A stretch of DNA of 64,000 nucleotides from Chthonobacter albigriseus (GTDB taxonomy: Bacteria; Pseudomonadota; Alphaproteobacteria; Rhizobiales; Pleomorphomonadaceae): contig NZ_JACDIT010000006.1 in NCBI RefSeq assembly GCF_013839445.1, positions 1-64,000 on the forward strand, given 5' to 3'. The stretch's first letter is position 1, and the number at the start of each line of letters is the position of its first letter. The notes beneath the pieces are model-generated. The model had not been told where the DNA came from and made no database searches. It saw only the letters and a program-made list of their open reading frames with translations. The translations under genes were made by a program, and so were the position numbers. Positions 8,502 through 16,843 of the stretch are shown here, one piece after another.

Positions 8502-9479
8502 TCAGCCGCGCCGGACTGCGCCGGCGTTGCCGGTCAGGGCCTCCAGGATCAGCTGGACGGCGAGGCGGCTGGTGATGCCGTCGTGGTCGTAGGGCGGAGA
8601 AACCTCGACGAGATCCATGCCGCCGAGACCGACCTTCCCGATCTCGCGGATGAGGGCGATGGCCTCGCGCGAGGTCATGCCACCGGGCGCGGGCACACCC
8701 GTACCGGGCGCGTAGGCGCCGTCGATGGAATCGATATCGAAGGTGAGATAGACGCTGTCGGTGCCGGCACCGGCAATGGCCGTGGCTTCACGGGCGACCG
8801 CGACAGGTCCGCGCTCCAAGATCGCTTCGAGCGGAATGAGCGTGATCCCCTTCTCCCGGATGTAGTCGAGTTCCGACTTCGGGTTCATCCAGCCGTTGGT
8901 GCCGACGATCACGATCTTCCGTGGATCAAATCCGGCGTCCACCGCCCGCGTGATCGGGCAGCAGTGGCTGAGGTCCTCGCCACCGACATCCAGCGCGGTG
9001 TCGAAGTGGCTGTCGACCAGGATGAGGCCAGGATTGGCGTAGCGCTTCCGGAAGGCACGGACGCAGGCGATTGTGATGGAATGGTCGCCGCCGACCGTGA
9101 CAGGCATCGCCCCGCCGGAGAGGACCTCCGAGACAATTGCTTCCGCCCGGTTCATCGTCGTGACGGCCGAACCGGGGACGACCGGGACATCGCCAACGTC
9201 GGCGAAGCGGTAGTGGTCGTTGAGGTCGATCCCGTGGTTGGCGTTGAAAAAGCTGAACTGGTCCGACGCTTCGCGGATGGCGCGCGGGCCGTAGTTCGTG
9301 CCGGTCCGACTGATGCACATGGCGTCCCAGGGAAAGCCCAGGAAGGCTGCGGTCACTCCGGCCTGAGAGAGCGCTGACGCGCTCGCCGCCAGCCGCGGCA
9401 GACGCATGAAGGTGCCGCCGGTTCCGGCGTGGAGAAGCCCGGCGAAGGCGTTTTCGCTGAAGGTCACGGTATCGGACAT
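8502..9479 (-). CDS. Agmatinase/arginase-family ureohydrolase
   Basis: The 325-residue protein has the binuclear metal motifs of the ureohydrolase family: GGDHSIT, LVDSHFDTALD (usual form DAHxD, here DSHFD) and TFDIDSIDGAYAPGTGVP, followed by GGMDLVEVSPPYD. These are the Mn/Ni ligands of arginases, agmatinases and guanidinobutyrases, which remove urea from guanidino groups. The loop between metal motifs, normally near SHGTPFRRA in agmatinases, reads SHCCPITRAVD here, so the substrate pocket differs. The gene is convergent with the C-N hydrolase and divergent from the ABC importer, which suggests that the imported compound or a derivative is its substrate. Substrate identity is inference. Confidence 0.88.
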   Translation of the reverse strand: MSDTVTFSENAFAGLLHAGTGGTFMRLPRLAASASALSQAGVTAAFLGFPWDAMCISRTGTNYGPRAIREASDQFSFFNANHGIDLNDHYRFADVGDVPVVPGSAVTTMNRAEAIVSEVLSGGAMPVTVGGDHSITIACVRAFRKRYANPGLILVDSHFDTALDVGGEDLSHCCPITRAVDAGFDPRKIVIVGTNGWMNPKSELDYIREKGITLIPLEAILERGPVAVAREATAIAGAGTDSVYLTFDIDSIDGAYAPGTGVPAPGGMTSREAIALIREIGKVGLGGMDLVEVSPPYDHDGITSRLAVQLILEALTGNAGAVRRG

Positions 9480-9725
9480 CTGATCTGTTCCTCGCGGTCA
9501 ACCGGCGCCCTCACCCGGACGCCCGCCGTCGAATGGGCCCAGACTGTCGCGGACCGCCGCCGACTCCAATGGTGCCTGCGGTCACCATTGCCCACGGCGG
9601 TTCCGGCGCCGAACATCGCCCCAAGCCAAGAAGAACTGTCAGGGCCCGGCTGCCGCCGTTCAGCCGGAAACACAAGGGCGGCTGCAACGGATCGTCCCGA
9701 CGACAAGACCTGGAGGGTGGAAGCC

Positions 9726-10949
9726 ATGTTGACGAGGAAAGACGTTCTGCGCGGAGGATCCGCGGTCCTTCTGATGCTCGCCGGCTTTGCGGGATCAGGC
9801 CCGGCGACGGCGCAGGAGCCGATCGTGGTCGGAGCGCCCATTCCGGTCACCGGACCCTTCGCCAGCGACGGGATCGCCATGAAGATGGGCCTGGACCTCG
9901 CCGTCGAGGAGATCAATGGCCGGGGCGGCCTCCTCGGCCGGCCGCTCAAGCTCGTCGAGTTCGACATCGGCGACCTCACCCCCGACAAGTTGGAGGCCGC
10001 GGGCACCAACCTCGTCTCGCGGAACAATGCCGCCGTGCTGATCAATGGATACGGCGGCATGGGTCCGGACATCCCGGCCTTCTGCGCCTACCCGGTCCCC
10101 TATATCAACAACAACGCGACCTCGAACGTGGTGCCGCTCCGCAACCAGATGGAATGCGGCAACATCTTCATGGGATCCGACGTGGACAGCGCCTATGCGA
10201 AGGCCACGTTCCAGCAGATCCTCGACCTCGGCTACGCCTTCCCGTCGAAGACCGTCGCCATCGTCCACGGCCCCTACGACTGGGAACTGAACTCGGCGCA
10301 AGGCATCCGGGAAGCGGCCGAGGCCGCCGGCTGGGAGGTGGTGATCGACGAGGAGGTGCCTTACGACAACCGTCAGTGGTCGGGCGTCCTCTCCCAGATC
10401 AAAGCCGAGGAGCCTGGCCTGGTCTTCTTCGAGCTGCTGGACACCGCCGGCGTCAGCTCGTTCGTCGACCAGTTCCTGGTCGATCCCCCGAAGACGTCCC
10501 TGCTCTATGCCGGCTACATTTTCAGCACGCCGGCCTTTCAGGAGATCGTGGCGGGCGGCGGCGCAAACGGCGTCCTCGGCATGACCGTGTCGGCGCAGCT
10601 TCCCGGGGCAAAGGGCGAAGCCTTCGTCGCAGCCTGGGAGAAGAAGCACGGGGCCAAGCCTCCGTTCAGCATCGGCGCGGCGATCTACGACGAGTTGATG
10701 CTCTGGGCCGCCGCCGTGGAGAAGGTCGGTTCGGTCGACGACTATGCCGCCATCAACGAGGCGATCCGCGGGCTTGCCTACGAGGGCGTCACCGGCGTCT
10801 ACCGCTTCAACGAGGAGCAGTATGTCCCCGTCGCCGACGACACGCTTCCGTCCCACCTCATCCAGGCGCAGGATGGTCGCCACGTGCAGTTGAAGGTCGG
10901 CAGCCAGAAGGTGGGCGACTTCAAGGTTCCTGCCTGGATCGCTCCCTGA
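9726..10949 (+). CDS. ABC transporter periplasmic substrate-binding protein (branched-chain amino acid type)
   Basis: The 407-residue protein has a Sec signal peptide (MLTRKDVLRGG, hydrophobic core, cleavage near GPATAQ). The mature part begins EPIVVGAPIPVTGPFASDG, the standard start of type I periplasmic binding proteins of the LivJ/LivK/UrtA class, and includes EEINGRGGLLGRPLKLVEFD. GGAGGGTGG lies about 6 nt before the ATG at 9726. It binds the transported substrate in the periplasm and hands it to the LivHM permeases encoded downstream. A strong hairpin just after the gene may let it be expressed above the membrane components. Neighbouring hydrolases suggest an amide or guanidino compound rather than leucine. 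Confidence 0.92.
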   Translation: MLTRKDVLRGGSAVLLMLAGFAGSGPATAQEPIVVGAPIPVTGPFASDGIAMKMGLDLAVEEINGRGGLLGRPLKLVEFDIGDLTPDKLEAAGTNLVSRNNAAVLINGYGGMGPDIPAFCAYPVPYINNNATSNVVPLRNQMECGNIFMGSDVDSAYAKATFQQILDLGYAFPSKTVAIVHGPYDWELNSAQGIREAAEAAGWEVVIDEEVPYDNRQWSGVLSQIKAEEPGLVFFELLDTAGVSSFVDQFLVDPPKTSLLYAGYIFSTPAFQEIVAGGGANGVLGMTVSAQLPGAKGEAFVAAWEKKHGAKPPFSIGAAIYDELMLWAAAVEKVGSVDDYAAINEAIRGLAYEGVTGVYRFNEEQYVPVADDTLPSHLIQAQDGRHVQLKVGSQKVGDFKVPAWIAP

Positions 10950-10955
10950 CCGATC

Positions 10956-10988
10956 CCGCCCGGGGCCTTTCAGGCAGGCTCCGGGCGG
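10956..10988 (+). terminator. Intercistronic stem-loop after the binding-protein gene
   Basis: CCGCCCGGGGCC pairs with GGCTCCGGGCGG (12-bp stem with one G-U pair) around the loop TTTCAGGCA, 6 nt after the stop codon. There is no long T tract. In binding-protein-dependent operons such hairpins usually stabilise the binding-protein mRNA or give partial termination. Confidence 0.6.
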
Positions 10989-11028
10989 CTTTCATCCTGC
11001 CTATCCGAATGACGGGAGACCCGGCGCC

Positions 11029-11796
11029 ATGCTGGCAAGAGCCGACGGATACCCCGGCGACGGAGCGCCTTCCGATCTCCTGGAGGTCCGCGCCGTATCC
11101 AAGCACTACGGTCCGATCCAGGCGCTTAGCGACCTCAGCTTCACTGTCCGCAAAGGCGAGATCCTCGGCGTCGCCGGTCCGAACGGTGCCGGCAAGAGCA
11201 CGCTGCTGGCGGTCTGTACCGGCCACCAGAAGTCGGACGCGGGTGACGTCCTCGTGGAGGGAGCCGTCCTCTCGGGCCGGCCGCCGCATCGCTTCTGCCA
11301 CGCCGGCGTCGCCCGCATGTTCCAGATCCCCCAAGTGTTCTCATCGCTTACGGTGCGCCAGAACGTGGAGGTCGGTGCGACCTTCGGGTGGCGACCCGGT
11401 TCCGGCAGCCGCCTCTCGGTCGAGGAGTTGATGCGCGTCACCGGCCTGGACGGGCTTGGCGATCATTCGTCCGCCGACGTCGACCTCATCACGCGCAAAC
11501 GCATCATGTTGGCCGCAGCCCTGGCAACCGGGCCGAAAGTCCTCTTCATGGACGAACCGCTGGCGGGACTGAACGAAGAGGAGATCGAGACGCTCGCCGA
11601 GCTGATCGCGACCCTGCATCGGACGCTGGCGCTCTCGATCGTGCTGGTGGAGCACAAGGTGCGTGCGCTCGCCCGCCTCTCCGACCGCATCATGATCCTG
11701 AACTTCGGGAGGCTGGTCCGGCTCGGTCCGCCCGCCGAGATCCTGGCGGATCCGGAGATCATCGACCTCTATCTCGGTAGAAGCTATGTCGCTTGA
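11029..11796 (+). CDS. Branched-chain-type ABC transporter ATP-binding protein (LivG-like)
   Basis: The 255-residue ATPase has Walker A GPNGAGKST, a Walker B region VLFMDEPLAGL and the switch histidine in VLVEHKV. The helical insert and C-terminal tail (FGRLVRLGPPAEILADPEIIDLYL) are typical of LivG. The usual LSGGQ signature is not evident: the corresponding place reads DVDLITRKRIMLAAALA, where many LivG proteins have LSYGQQRRLEIARALA. That is a clear departure worth noting. It overlaps the next ATPase gene by 11 bp, so the two are translationally coupled. It energises the permeases encoded by the two downstream genes. Confidence 0.9.
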   Translation: MLARADGYPGDGAPSDLLEVRAVSKHYGPIQALSDLSFTVRKGEILGVAGPNGAGKSTLLAVCTGHQKSDAGDVLVEGAVLSGRPPHRFCHAGVARMFQIPQVFSSLTVRQNVEVGATFGWRPGSGSRLSVEELMRVTGLDGLGDHSSADVDLITRKRIMLAAALATGPKVLFMDEPLAGLNEEEIETLAELIATLHRTLALSIVLVEHKVRALARLSDRIMILNFGRLVRLGPPAEILADPEIIDLYLGRSYVA

Positions 11797-12445
11797 GATT
11801 CGCGACCTTCACGTCTTCTACGGCGATTTCCACGTTCTCCACGGGGTCTCCCTCACGGTTGAGGAGGGGCAGCTCGCCGGTGTGATCGGCGCGAACGGAC
11901 ACGGCAAGAGCACGCTGCTCAAAGCGATCTGCGGGCTCGTTCCCGTGCGCGCGGGGTCCATGACCTACCGCGGCGAACGGATCAACGGGCTCAGCGCACC
12001 CGATCTCGTCGCCCGGGGCATCGTCTACGTCGCCGAGGTGCGGCATCTCTTTGCGCAGATGACGGTCCGCGAGAACCTGATGCTGGGAGCTTATCTGCCG
12101 CGGGCGCGGAAGGCCGCGGCGCGGAATCTCGATCAGGTCTACAGCCTCTACCCGCGTCTCAAGGAGCGCGAGCGTCAACTCGCCGGAACGCTCAGTGGCG
12201 GCGAGGCGCAGATGCTCGCGCTCGGCCGGGGGCTGATGTCGGAGGCGGCGTTCATGGCGATCGACGAACCGTCGCTCGGTCTCGCGCCGGGGCTGACCGC
12301 GACCATGCTGGACACGATCCAGGCCATCAACGCCCGAGGCATCACCATCCTCCTGGTCGAGCAGAGCCTGGCGCTCATCGCCGACCGGGTCCACGCGGTC
12401 CACGAGATCGAGGAAGGGCGGATCGCCGCCCTTGCCCACGCATGA
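11786..12445 (+). CDS. Branched-chain-type ABC transporter ATP-binding protein (LivF-like)
   Basis: A 219-residue ATPase, about the size of LivF. Walker A is GANGHGKSTLL (His where Ala is usual), the signature is LSGGEAQMLALGRGLM, Walker B is AFMAIDEPSLGL and the switch region is ILLVEQSL. Together with the LivG-like protein it forms the heterodimeric cytoplasmic motor. The start at 11786 overlaps the previous gene by 11 bp. Unlike its partner, this subunit has a canonical signature motif, so the pair could have one consensus and one degenerate ATP site. Confidence 0.92.
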   Translation: MSLEIRDLHVFYGDFHVLHGVSLTVEEGQLAGVIGANGHGKSTLLKAICGLVPVRAGSMTYRGERINGLSAPDLVARGIVYVAEVRHLFAQMTVRENLMLGAYLPRARKAAARNLDQVYSLYPRLKERERQLAGTLSGGEAQMLALGRGLMSEAAFMAIDEPSLGLAPGLTATMLDTIQAINARGITILLVEQSLALIADRVHAVHEIEEGRIAALAHA

Positions 12446-12481
12446 CCGATAGGATCCACCATCTTCCGACCAGGCGGGCCG

Positions 12482-13354
12482 ATGCAACAAGTGCTTGAAA
12501 TCCTTGTCAGCGGCCTGTCGCAGGGCGCGGTCTACTGCGTGTTCGCGCTGGGGCTGTCGCTCGTCTACGGCACGTCGCGGATCCTCAACTTCGCACACGG
12601 TTCGATGTACATGACGGCGGCCTACCTCGCCTGGCTGCTGACGGCAGGCTGGCTCACGCTTCCCGTCGGCGTGGCGCTCCTAGTGCTGGTACCTGTGCTC
12701 TTCCTGTTCGGGGTAGGGGTGGAACGGCTGGTGATCCGGCCGCTCCGGCCGCACGCCAACTGGAAGACCGCCACGATGATGGCCACCCTCGGCTTCGCCT
12801 TCGTCCTGGACAATCTGAACCTCGTCCTTTTCGGTCCGACCAGCATCACACTGGCGCCGCTCGTGGAGGGAACGCTTGCGCTCGGCCCGGTGGTCATCTC
12901 GCGGCAGAGCGCCGTCACGCTGGTCCTTGCAGTGCTGGTCGTGGCCGCGCTTCAGGTGTTCCTGACGCATTCCGCCTTCGGTCGGGCAATGCGGGCCGTC
13001 TCGCAGGACATGACCGGCGCGGAGATGGTGGGTATCCGGGTCGGCCGGGTCTATGCAGCGAGCTTCGGGATCTCTGCGGTATTGGCCGGCGTCGCGGCGG
13101 TGCTGCTGTCGCCGGTCTACCTGATCTCGCCTCTCGGCGGCTGGGCGCCGTTCCTGAAGGCCTTCGTGATCGTGGTGTTCGGCGGCCTCGGCAGCACCCA
13201 GGGCGTGCTCTACGCGGCTTTCATCCTCGGTCTCGTCGAGGCGGTGGTCGTCGCCGAACTCAGCGCGTCTTGGACGATGCCGATCTGGTTCCTTGTGCTC
13301 CTGACCGTCCTGATGGTCCGCCCGCGTGGGCTGCTCGGATCCTGGGGAGACTGA
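12482..13354 (+). CDS. Branched-chain-type ABC transporter permease (LivH-like)
   Basis: The 290-residue protein is almost entirely hydrophobic, with about eight membrane helices. It has the LivH signature region GLSLVYGTSRILNFAHGSMY near the N-terminus and RAVSQDMTGAEMVGIRVGRVY in the cytoplasmic EAA-like loop. FGGLGSTQGVLYAAFILGLV near the C-terminus is also typical. It forms one half of the inner-membrane channel. A 36-bp gap separates it from the ATPase gene, and its stop lies one base before the next permease start. Confidence 0.92.
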   Translation: MQQVLEILVSGLSQGAVYCVFALGLSLVYGTSRILNFAHGSMYMTAAYLAWLLTAGWLTLPVGVALLVLVPVLFLFGVGVERLVIRPLRPHANWKTATMMATLGFAFVLDNLNLVLFGPTSITLAPLVEGTLALGPVVISRQSAVTLVLAVLVVAALQVFLTHSAFGRAMRAVSQDMTGAEMVGIRVGRVYAASFGISAVLAGVAAVLLSPVYLISPLGGWAPFLKAFVIVVFGGLGSTQGVLYAAFILGLVEAVVVAELSASWTMPIWFLVLLTVLMVRPRGLLGSWGD

Positions 13355-13355
13355 C

Positions 13356-14381
13356 ATGACCGGCGAAACCACTGCCCGTTTGGGCTTTCTGGCGGCCGTC
13401 ACGGCCTTCGCCATCGCGGCGCCCCTGATCGGCGACAGCTACATCCTCCACGTGATGGTGCTCTGCTTCATCTGGGTGATCGTGGTCTCGGCCTGGGACC
13501 TCGTGATGGGTTACGCGGGCATCTTCAACTTCGCCCAGCTGGCCATCTTCGCAGTCGGCGGCTACGCCTCCGGCATGCTCGCGATCGGGACCGGGATGCC
13601 GCCGGTTCTAGCCGTGCCGCTCGCGGCGGTGATCGCCGGAGCATTCGGACTCCTCATCGCGCTGCCGTGCCTCAGGCTGCGCGGCGAGTATGTGGCCCTC
13701 TTCACCTTCGCCGTGCACCTCGCCCTCCCGACCCTTCTCGAGAAGGGCCGAGCCTGGGGTACGGGCGGTGCGAGCGGTCTTGTCGGCGTTCCCCCGATCC
13801 GGATCGGCGATCTCGCCTTCACCACAAGCAACAAGATCGGCTGGTACTACCTCGCTCTCGCGGCGGCCGCGATCAGCGTGTGGCTCATCTACTTCGTGGT
13901 GGTCCAGGGGCGCTGGGGCCGGGCCTTCGTCGCCCTGCGGGACTCCGAAGCCTTCGCCCGGTCGCTCGGGATCGATGAGTATCGCACCAAACTGAAGCTC
14001 TTCACCTTGTCAGCGGCGGTCACCGGCTTCGGAGGGGCTCTCTATGCCCACTACGTCGGGGTTATGACACCGCGCGTGCTCGGCAACGAGTTCTTCCTGA
14101 TGGTGATGGTGATGCTCAGCATCGGTGGCCTCGGGCGTTTTCCAGGGGCCATCTTTGGTGCCTTCCTGGTGACCGTCGGCAACGAGCTTCTGCGGGAGGC
14201 CGGGCAGTACCGGCTCTTGTTCCTCGGTGCGATCGTCGTTCTCGTGGTCATTCTCCTGCCGAACGGGGTCTCCGATCTCTTGACCCGGCGGAAGAAGGCG
14301 GCCGCGGCGAAAAACATTGAAATCGGCAAAGCCGATGTGCCGACGATCAGATCCGGAGTGAACCCAAGCTGCAGTCCTTAG
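13356..14381 (+). CDS. Branched-chain-type ABC transporter permease (LivM-like)
   Basis: The 341-residue permease has about nine hydrophobic segments and LivM features: VSAWDLVMGYAGIFNFAQLA, the long loop with GGASGLVGVPPIRIGDL, then VALRDSEAFARSLGIDEYRT and MLSIGGLGRFPGAIFGAFLV. ATG at 13356 follows a GGGGAGA site; an upstream in-frame start at 13326 would overlap the previous gene. It completes a five-gene importer. The C-terminus carries a basic tail (LLTRRKKAAAAKN) on the cytoplasmic side. The operon is closed by a hairpin just downstream. Confidence 0.92.
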   Translation: MTGETTARLGFLAAVTAFAIAAPLIGDSYILHVMVLCFIWVIVVSAWDLVMGYAGIFNFAQLAIFAVGGYASGMLAIGTGMPPVLAVPLAAVIAGAFGLLIALPCLRLRGEYVALFTFAVHLALPTLLEKGRAWGTGGASGLVGVPPIRIGDLAFTTSNKIGWYYLALAAAAISVWLIYFVVVQGRWGRAFVALRDSEAFARSLGIDEYRTKLKLFTLSAAVTGFGGALYAHYVGVMTPRVLGNEFFLMVMVMLSIGGLGRFPGAIFGAFLVTVGNELLREAGQYRLLFLGAIVVLVVILLPNGVSDLLTRRKKAAAAKNIEIGKADVPTIRSGVNPSCSP

Positions 14382-14394
14382 CAAGGGATCACCC

Positions 14395-14422
14395 CACGGC
14401 GGGTGGGACAAAGCCCGCCGTG
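14395..14422 (+). terminator. Putative terminator hairpin of the ABC operon
   Basis: CACGGCGGG and CCCGCCGTG form a perfect 9-bp stem around TGGGACAAAG, 13 nt after the livM-like stop codon. The following bases are only moderately T-rich, so termination strength is uncertain. The remainder of the gap up to 14664 shows no gene. Confidence 0.55.
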
Positions 14423-14664
14423 TTCGCTGCTTGAACTGCTTTCGATCCCTTCTCCCGAGCTGCGAATCTCCACTGATCGCTCTGCCTTATGTCAAGACAA
14501 GGCGGTGAGCGGGCGACCGTTCAGGGCCACCATCGGTTTCACGCGCCGTGGCGGCCGCTTCGATGGCGCGAAATGGCCGCCAGTTGATCTGGCCAAGAAC
14601 GTTGAACATCTAGGTCTCCGTGAAAGACCGAATGGGAAGTCAACCCCAGCTCTGGATTGCGTGA

Positions 14665-14901
14665 CTAGGTGGCGGGGTGAGCAAAATGGAGATCGAGAAC
14701 CCAGGTTACTCCGAAGCCATCCTTCAGCATTCCGTAAAGCGGGGAGAAGCCGGCGGGGCCGATCGGCCGGATCACGGTGCCGCCCTCGGAAAGCTTGTCC
14801 CAGTAGCCCTTCAGGGTCCCAGCATCGTCGCCGGGTACCGAAACGAAGACCGGATCTTCGCCCGGGTACCAGGGGCGTGCGCCTGGCACGTCGTAGGCCA
14901 T
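14665..14901 (-). pseudogene. Remnant of a VOC/PhnB-like (glyoxalase-fold) protein
   Basis: The minus-strand reading frame encodes MAYDVPGARPWYPGED, then FVSVPGDDAGTLKGYWDKL and SEGGTVIRPIGPAGFSPLYG, ending FGVTWVLDLHF. That is the C-terminal half of a PhnB-like vicinal-oxygen-chelate domain. The N-terminal half (the usual start and first beta-alpha-beta-beta-beta unit) is missing. The same frame can be followed only a little further (about 14955) before similarity is lost. Its divergent neighbour is a broken YafY-type regulator, a pairing common for intact VOC genes, so both look like leftovers of one locus. Confidence 0.6.
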
Positions 14902-15014
14902 GACATGAAAGCCGTCGGCAGAACGGGGGTCTCGATGGTCATGGACGGCTCCTTGGTCCGGGTTGATGCAGATGTTAGACGTGATCCCAACTGACAGTAT
15001 CTGGCAGTTGGATC

Positions 15015-15167
15015 ATGGCCCGGGCAGACAGGCTTTTTCAGCTTCTTCAGGCAATGCGGGTCATGCCGGCGCCGATCACGGCCGCCCGTCTCGCCAAGGA
15101 AACCGGCATGTCGCTGCGCTCGCTCTATCGCGACATCGACAGTCTGCGGGCCGAGCGGCGGGCTTGA
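15015..15167 (+). pseudogene. N-terminal fragment of a YafY/WYL-type HTH regulator
   Basis: The 50-codon frame reads MARADRLFQLLQAMRVMPAP, ITAARLAKETGMSLRSLYRD and IDSLRAERRA, then TGA. This is the DeoR-type helix-turn-helix start of YafY regulators. The expected continuation is partly recognisable in the next frame (EDRIDDITGY up to about 15220), which shows a frameshift, and the whole WYL effector domain is absent. It lies divergent to the VOC remnant. Confidence 0.65.
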
Positions 15168-15285
15168 AGGTTTGGCTTGAAGACCGGATCGACGACATCA
15201 CAGGTTATTGCGTAGACTAGGTGCATCCACCTGGATCCAGGTCCAACAGCCAAACGACCGCGCGATGATTTGTCGGTGAATTGTC

Positions 15286-15972
15286 CTATTGATCGCCGGT
15301 TTGCGATAATCGCTCGACCTTCAGCGCCCTATCGTGACCGCCGATGATCGGGACGACTATGTTTCCCAGTAGCACAATGACAAACCCAATCTGCTGCAGG
15401 ACAAAACCTACGAATGTGTAATAGTCCCTGTCTCTGGAAGCAGTCTCTTTCAGTTTATCTTTATCTTCCGTCTGCTTGATCAGCTCAGTCTGAAGACGTC
15501 GCCCAAATGTCAGTACGTCTGATTCATATCTCACGAGTTCATTAAGCGCTTCACTGCCCCGACTCGCAGCTGATGCAACCTCATCGAACTTGGCGATGGA
15601 AAATGGGGGATTCGGTACAAATGCCTGAATTTCAGCAACTACAGCTCTGATCGGCTGACGCCTGCTTGTATCGATCAACTGAACGAACTCCGGTCGATAC
15701 GACGGAGAAAGGCTGTCCGTATGAACGACAGCCGTTATGAGCGCCCCGGTTGTGACAAAGAGCTGATACTCCGAAACTGCGCGATCGATTGCTTGGATGC
15801 TACCTCGGAGAATCGCCAATTCTTCGTCTGCCGCATCAATTCGGCGCCGCGCATCGTCAGCATAGATGACAGAGGCAATACCGGCGACAACGGTCAGAAC
15901 GCCGCCGACAATCGCGTTCAGATTGCTGAGCGACCAGAATTGCCGCGAGCCAAACACATGAAGAGCTTTCAT
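15286..15972 (-). CDS. Hypothetical two-helix membrane protein with coiled-coil
   Basis: The 228-residue protein has a membrane helix near the N-terminus (NAIVGGVLTVVAGIASVIYA, about residues 19-38) and one near the C-terminus (FVLQQIGFVIVLLGNIVVPI, about 187-206). The ~145-residue segment between them is helical and charged, rich in heptad-like patterns (ARRRIDAADEELAILRGSI). No enzymatic motif is seen. Base composition is clearly lower in GC than the ABC operon to the left, which suggests acquired DNA even though it lies outside the tRNA-bounded island. It is divergent from the secreted-protein gene. Function unknown. Confidence 0.65.
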   Translation of the reverse strand: MKALHVFGSRQFWSLSNLNAIVGGVLTVVAGIASVIYADDARRRIDAADEELAILRGSIQAIDRAVSEYQLFVTTGALITAVVHTDSLSPSYRPEFVQLIDTSRRQPIRAVVAEIQAFVPNPPFSIAKFDEVASAASRGSEALNELVRYESDVLTFGRRLQTELIKQTEDKDKLKETASRDRDYYTFVGFVLQQIGFVIVLLGNIVVPIIGGHDRALKVERLSQTGDQ

Positions 15973-16080
15973 TGCTCGCCCTCACTTTCAGATATACGAT
16001 CGCCCATGTAGCAGTGCGTTGTATTGTAGCACTCGCGAAGCGCTTCAATTTCTACGGCGATCAAATTAGGAGGGAAAGAC

Positions 16081-16578
16081 ATGCGGCTAGCAGTTTTCTC
16101 ACTCTTTATCGCTGCCGCTGCTCCAGCATTGGCGCAACCAGCACCAGAAGGGTGCTATATAACGCGGGATGGCCCGATGATCGCGGGAAACACCGCCGCC
16201 TACTTTGACCAGAACCTGACCGCGAACTGGTTAGCTACGCAACGGGCGGCCAATCCACAGCTTATGGCGAGCATTGCCGGAACCTATTACATAGAGATCG
16301 TAAGTCCGAACAACGACGCGGTCAGTCGGAGTTATCGAACGATCGACGCGAATGGTCTGTTTTCGTATCAGGATCAAACCTGCGGTGGTTTCACCTGTTC
16401 GAACAACGGCGGCCATGGTCAATGGGCCGCCCATGCAACGCAGCGGAATACGATATATCTCATGATCAACTGGTCTGACTTGAGTCGCACCAGCGCCTGC
16501 ATAAGTGCAGAGCTGTATATGGACGGATCGGACCTGGTTGGCGCCGGAGATCAGATTCGCTGGCGCCGAGTACAGTAG
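16081..16578 (+). CDS. Hypothetical secreted protein
   Basis: The 165-residue product has a signal peptide (MRLAVFSLFIAAAAPALAQP, cleavage expected after ALA). The mature part has four cysteines, including the pair in QTCGGFTCSNNGGHGQW, so disulfides in the periplasm or outside the cell are likely. AGGAGGG lies about 9 nt before the ATG at 16081. The middle portion (GTYYIEIVSPNND, RSYRTIDANGLFSYQ) has alternating beta-strand character. I do not recognise the family. Moderate GC resembles the membrane gene beside it. Confidence 0.65.
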   Translation: MRLAVFSLFIAAAAPALAQPAPEGCYITRDGPMIAGNTAAYFDQNLTANWLATQRAANPQLMASIAGTYYIEIVSPNNDAVSRSYRTIDANGLFSYQDQTCGGFTCSNNGGHGQWAAHATQRNTIYLMINWSDLSRTSACISAELYMDGSDLVGAGDQIRWRRVQ

Positions 16579-16743
16579 AACGTAAGCGGGTCTTCAGGCT
16601 CCCAGGCTGCGAGCTCTTTCTACTCAGGCTGGTCGCACGTCACGAGGCGTGGATCTCGACCTGATCTGCATCTGCTGGGGTCCGTCTTGAAACCCGGCAA
16701 TGACCCGACGCCCCCGCAATCCGGAATCGCAGCTTCGATGCTC

Positions 16744-16843
16744 GGCCCAAAAACGACAAAAGCCGCGGTTTCCCGCGGCTTTGTAGTCATCGGAAACTGG
16801 AGCGGGCGATGGGATTCGAACCCACGACCCCAACCTTGGCAAG
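16744..16843 (-). repeat. Left attachment-site repeat: 3' fragment of tRNA-Gly(GCC) plus terminator
   Basis: This 100-bp block is the same as 50476-50575 except for one base (ACGAC here, ACGGC there). It contains the 3' 46 nt of tRNA-Gly(GCC) from the anticodon loop through the encoded CCA (16798-16843, minus strand) and the following GC-rich hairpin. Identity stops in the anticodon loop, the usual crossover region for tyrosine recombinases at tRNA genes. A further ~55 bp on the outer side (16690-16743 against 50421-50475) is weakly similar. The 374 bp from 16844 to the next gene hold no convincing gene; a short open frame runs from the core to 16967. Confidence 0.88.

Noticed and set aside
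9795-10883. 362-codon minus-strand frame inside the binding-protein gene
   Set aside because: High-GC antisense shadow of a clear substrate-binding protein with signal peptide.
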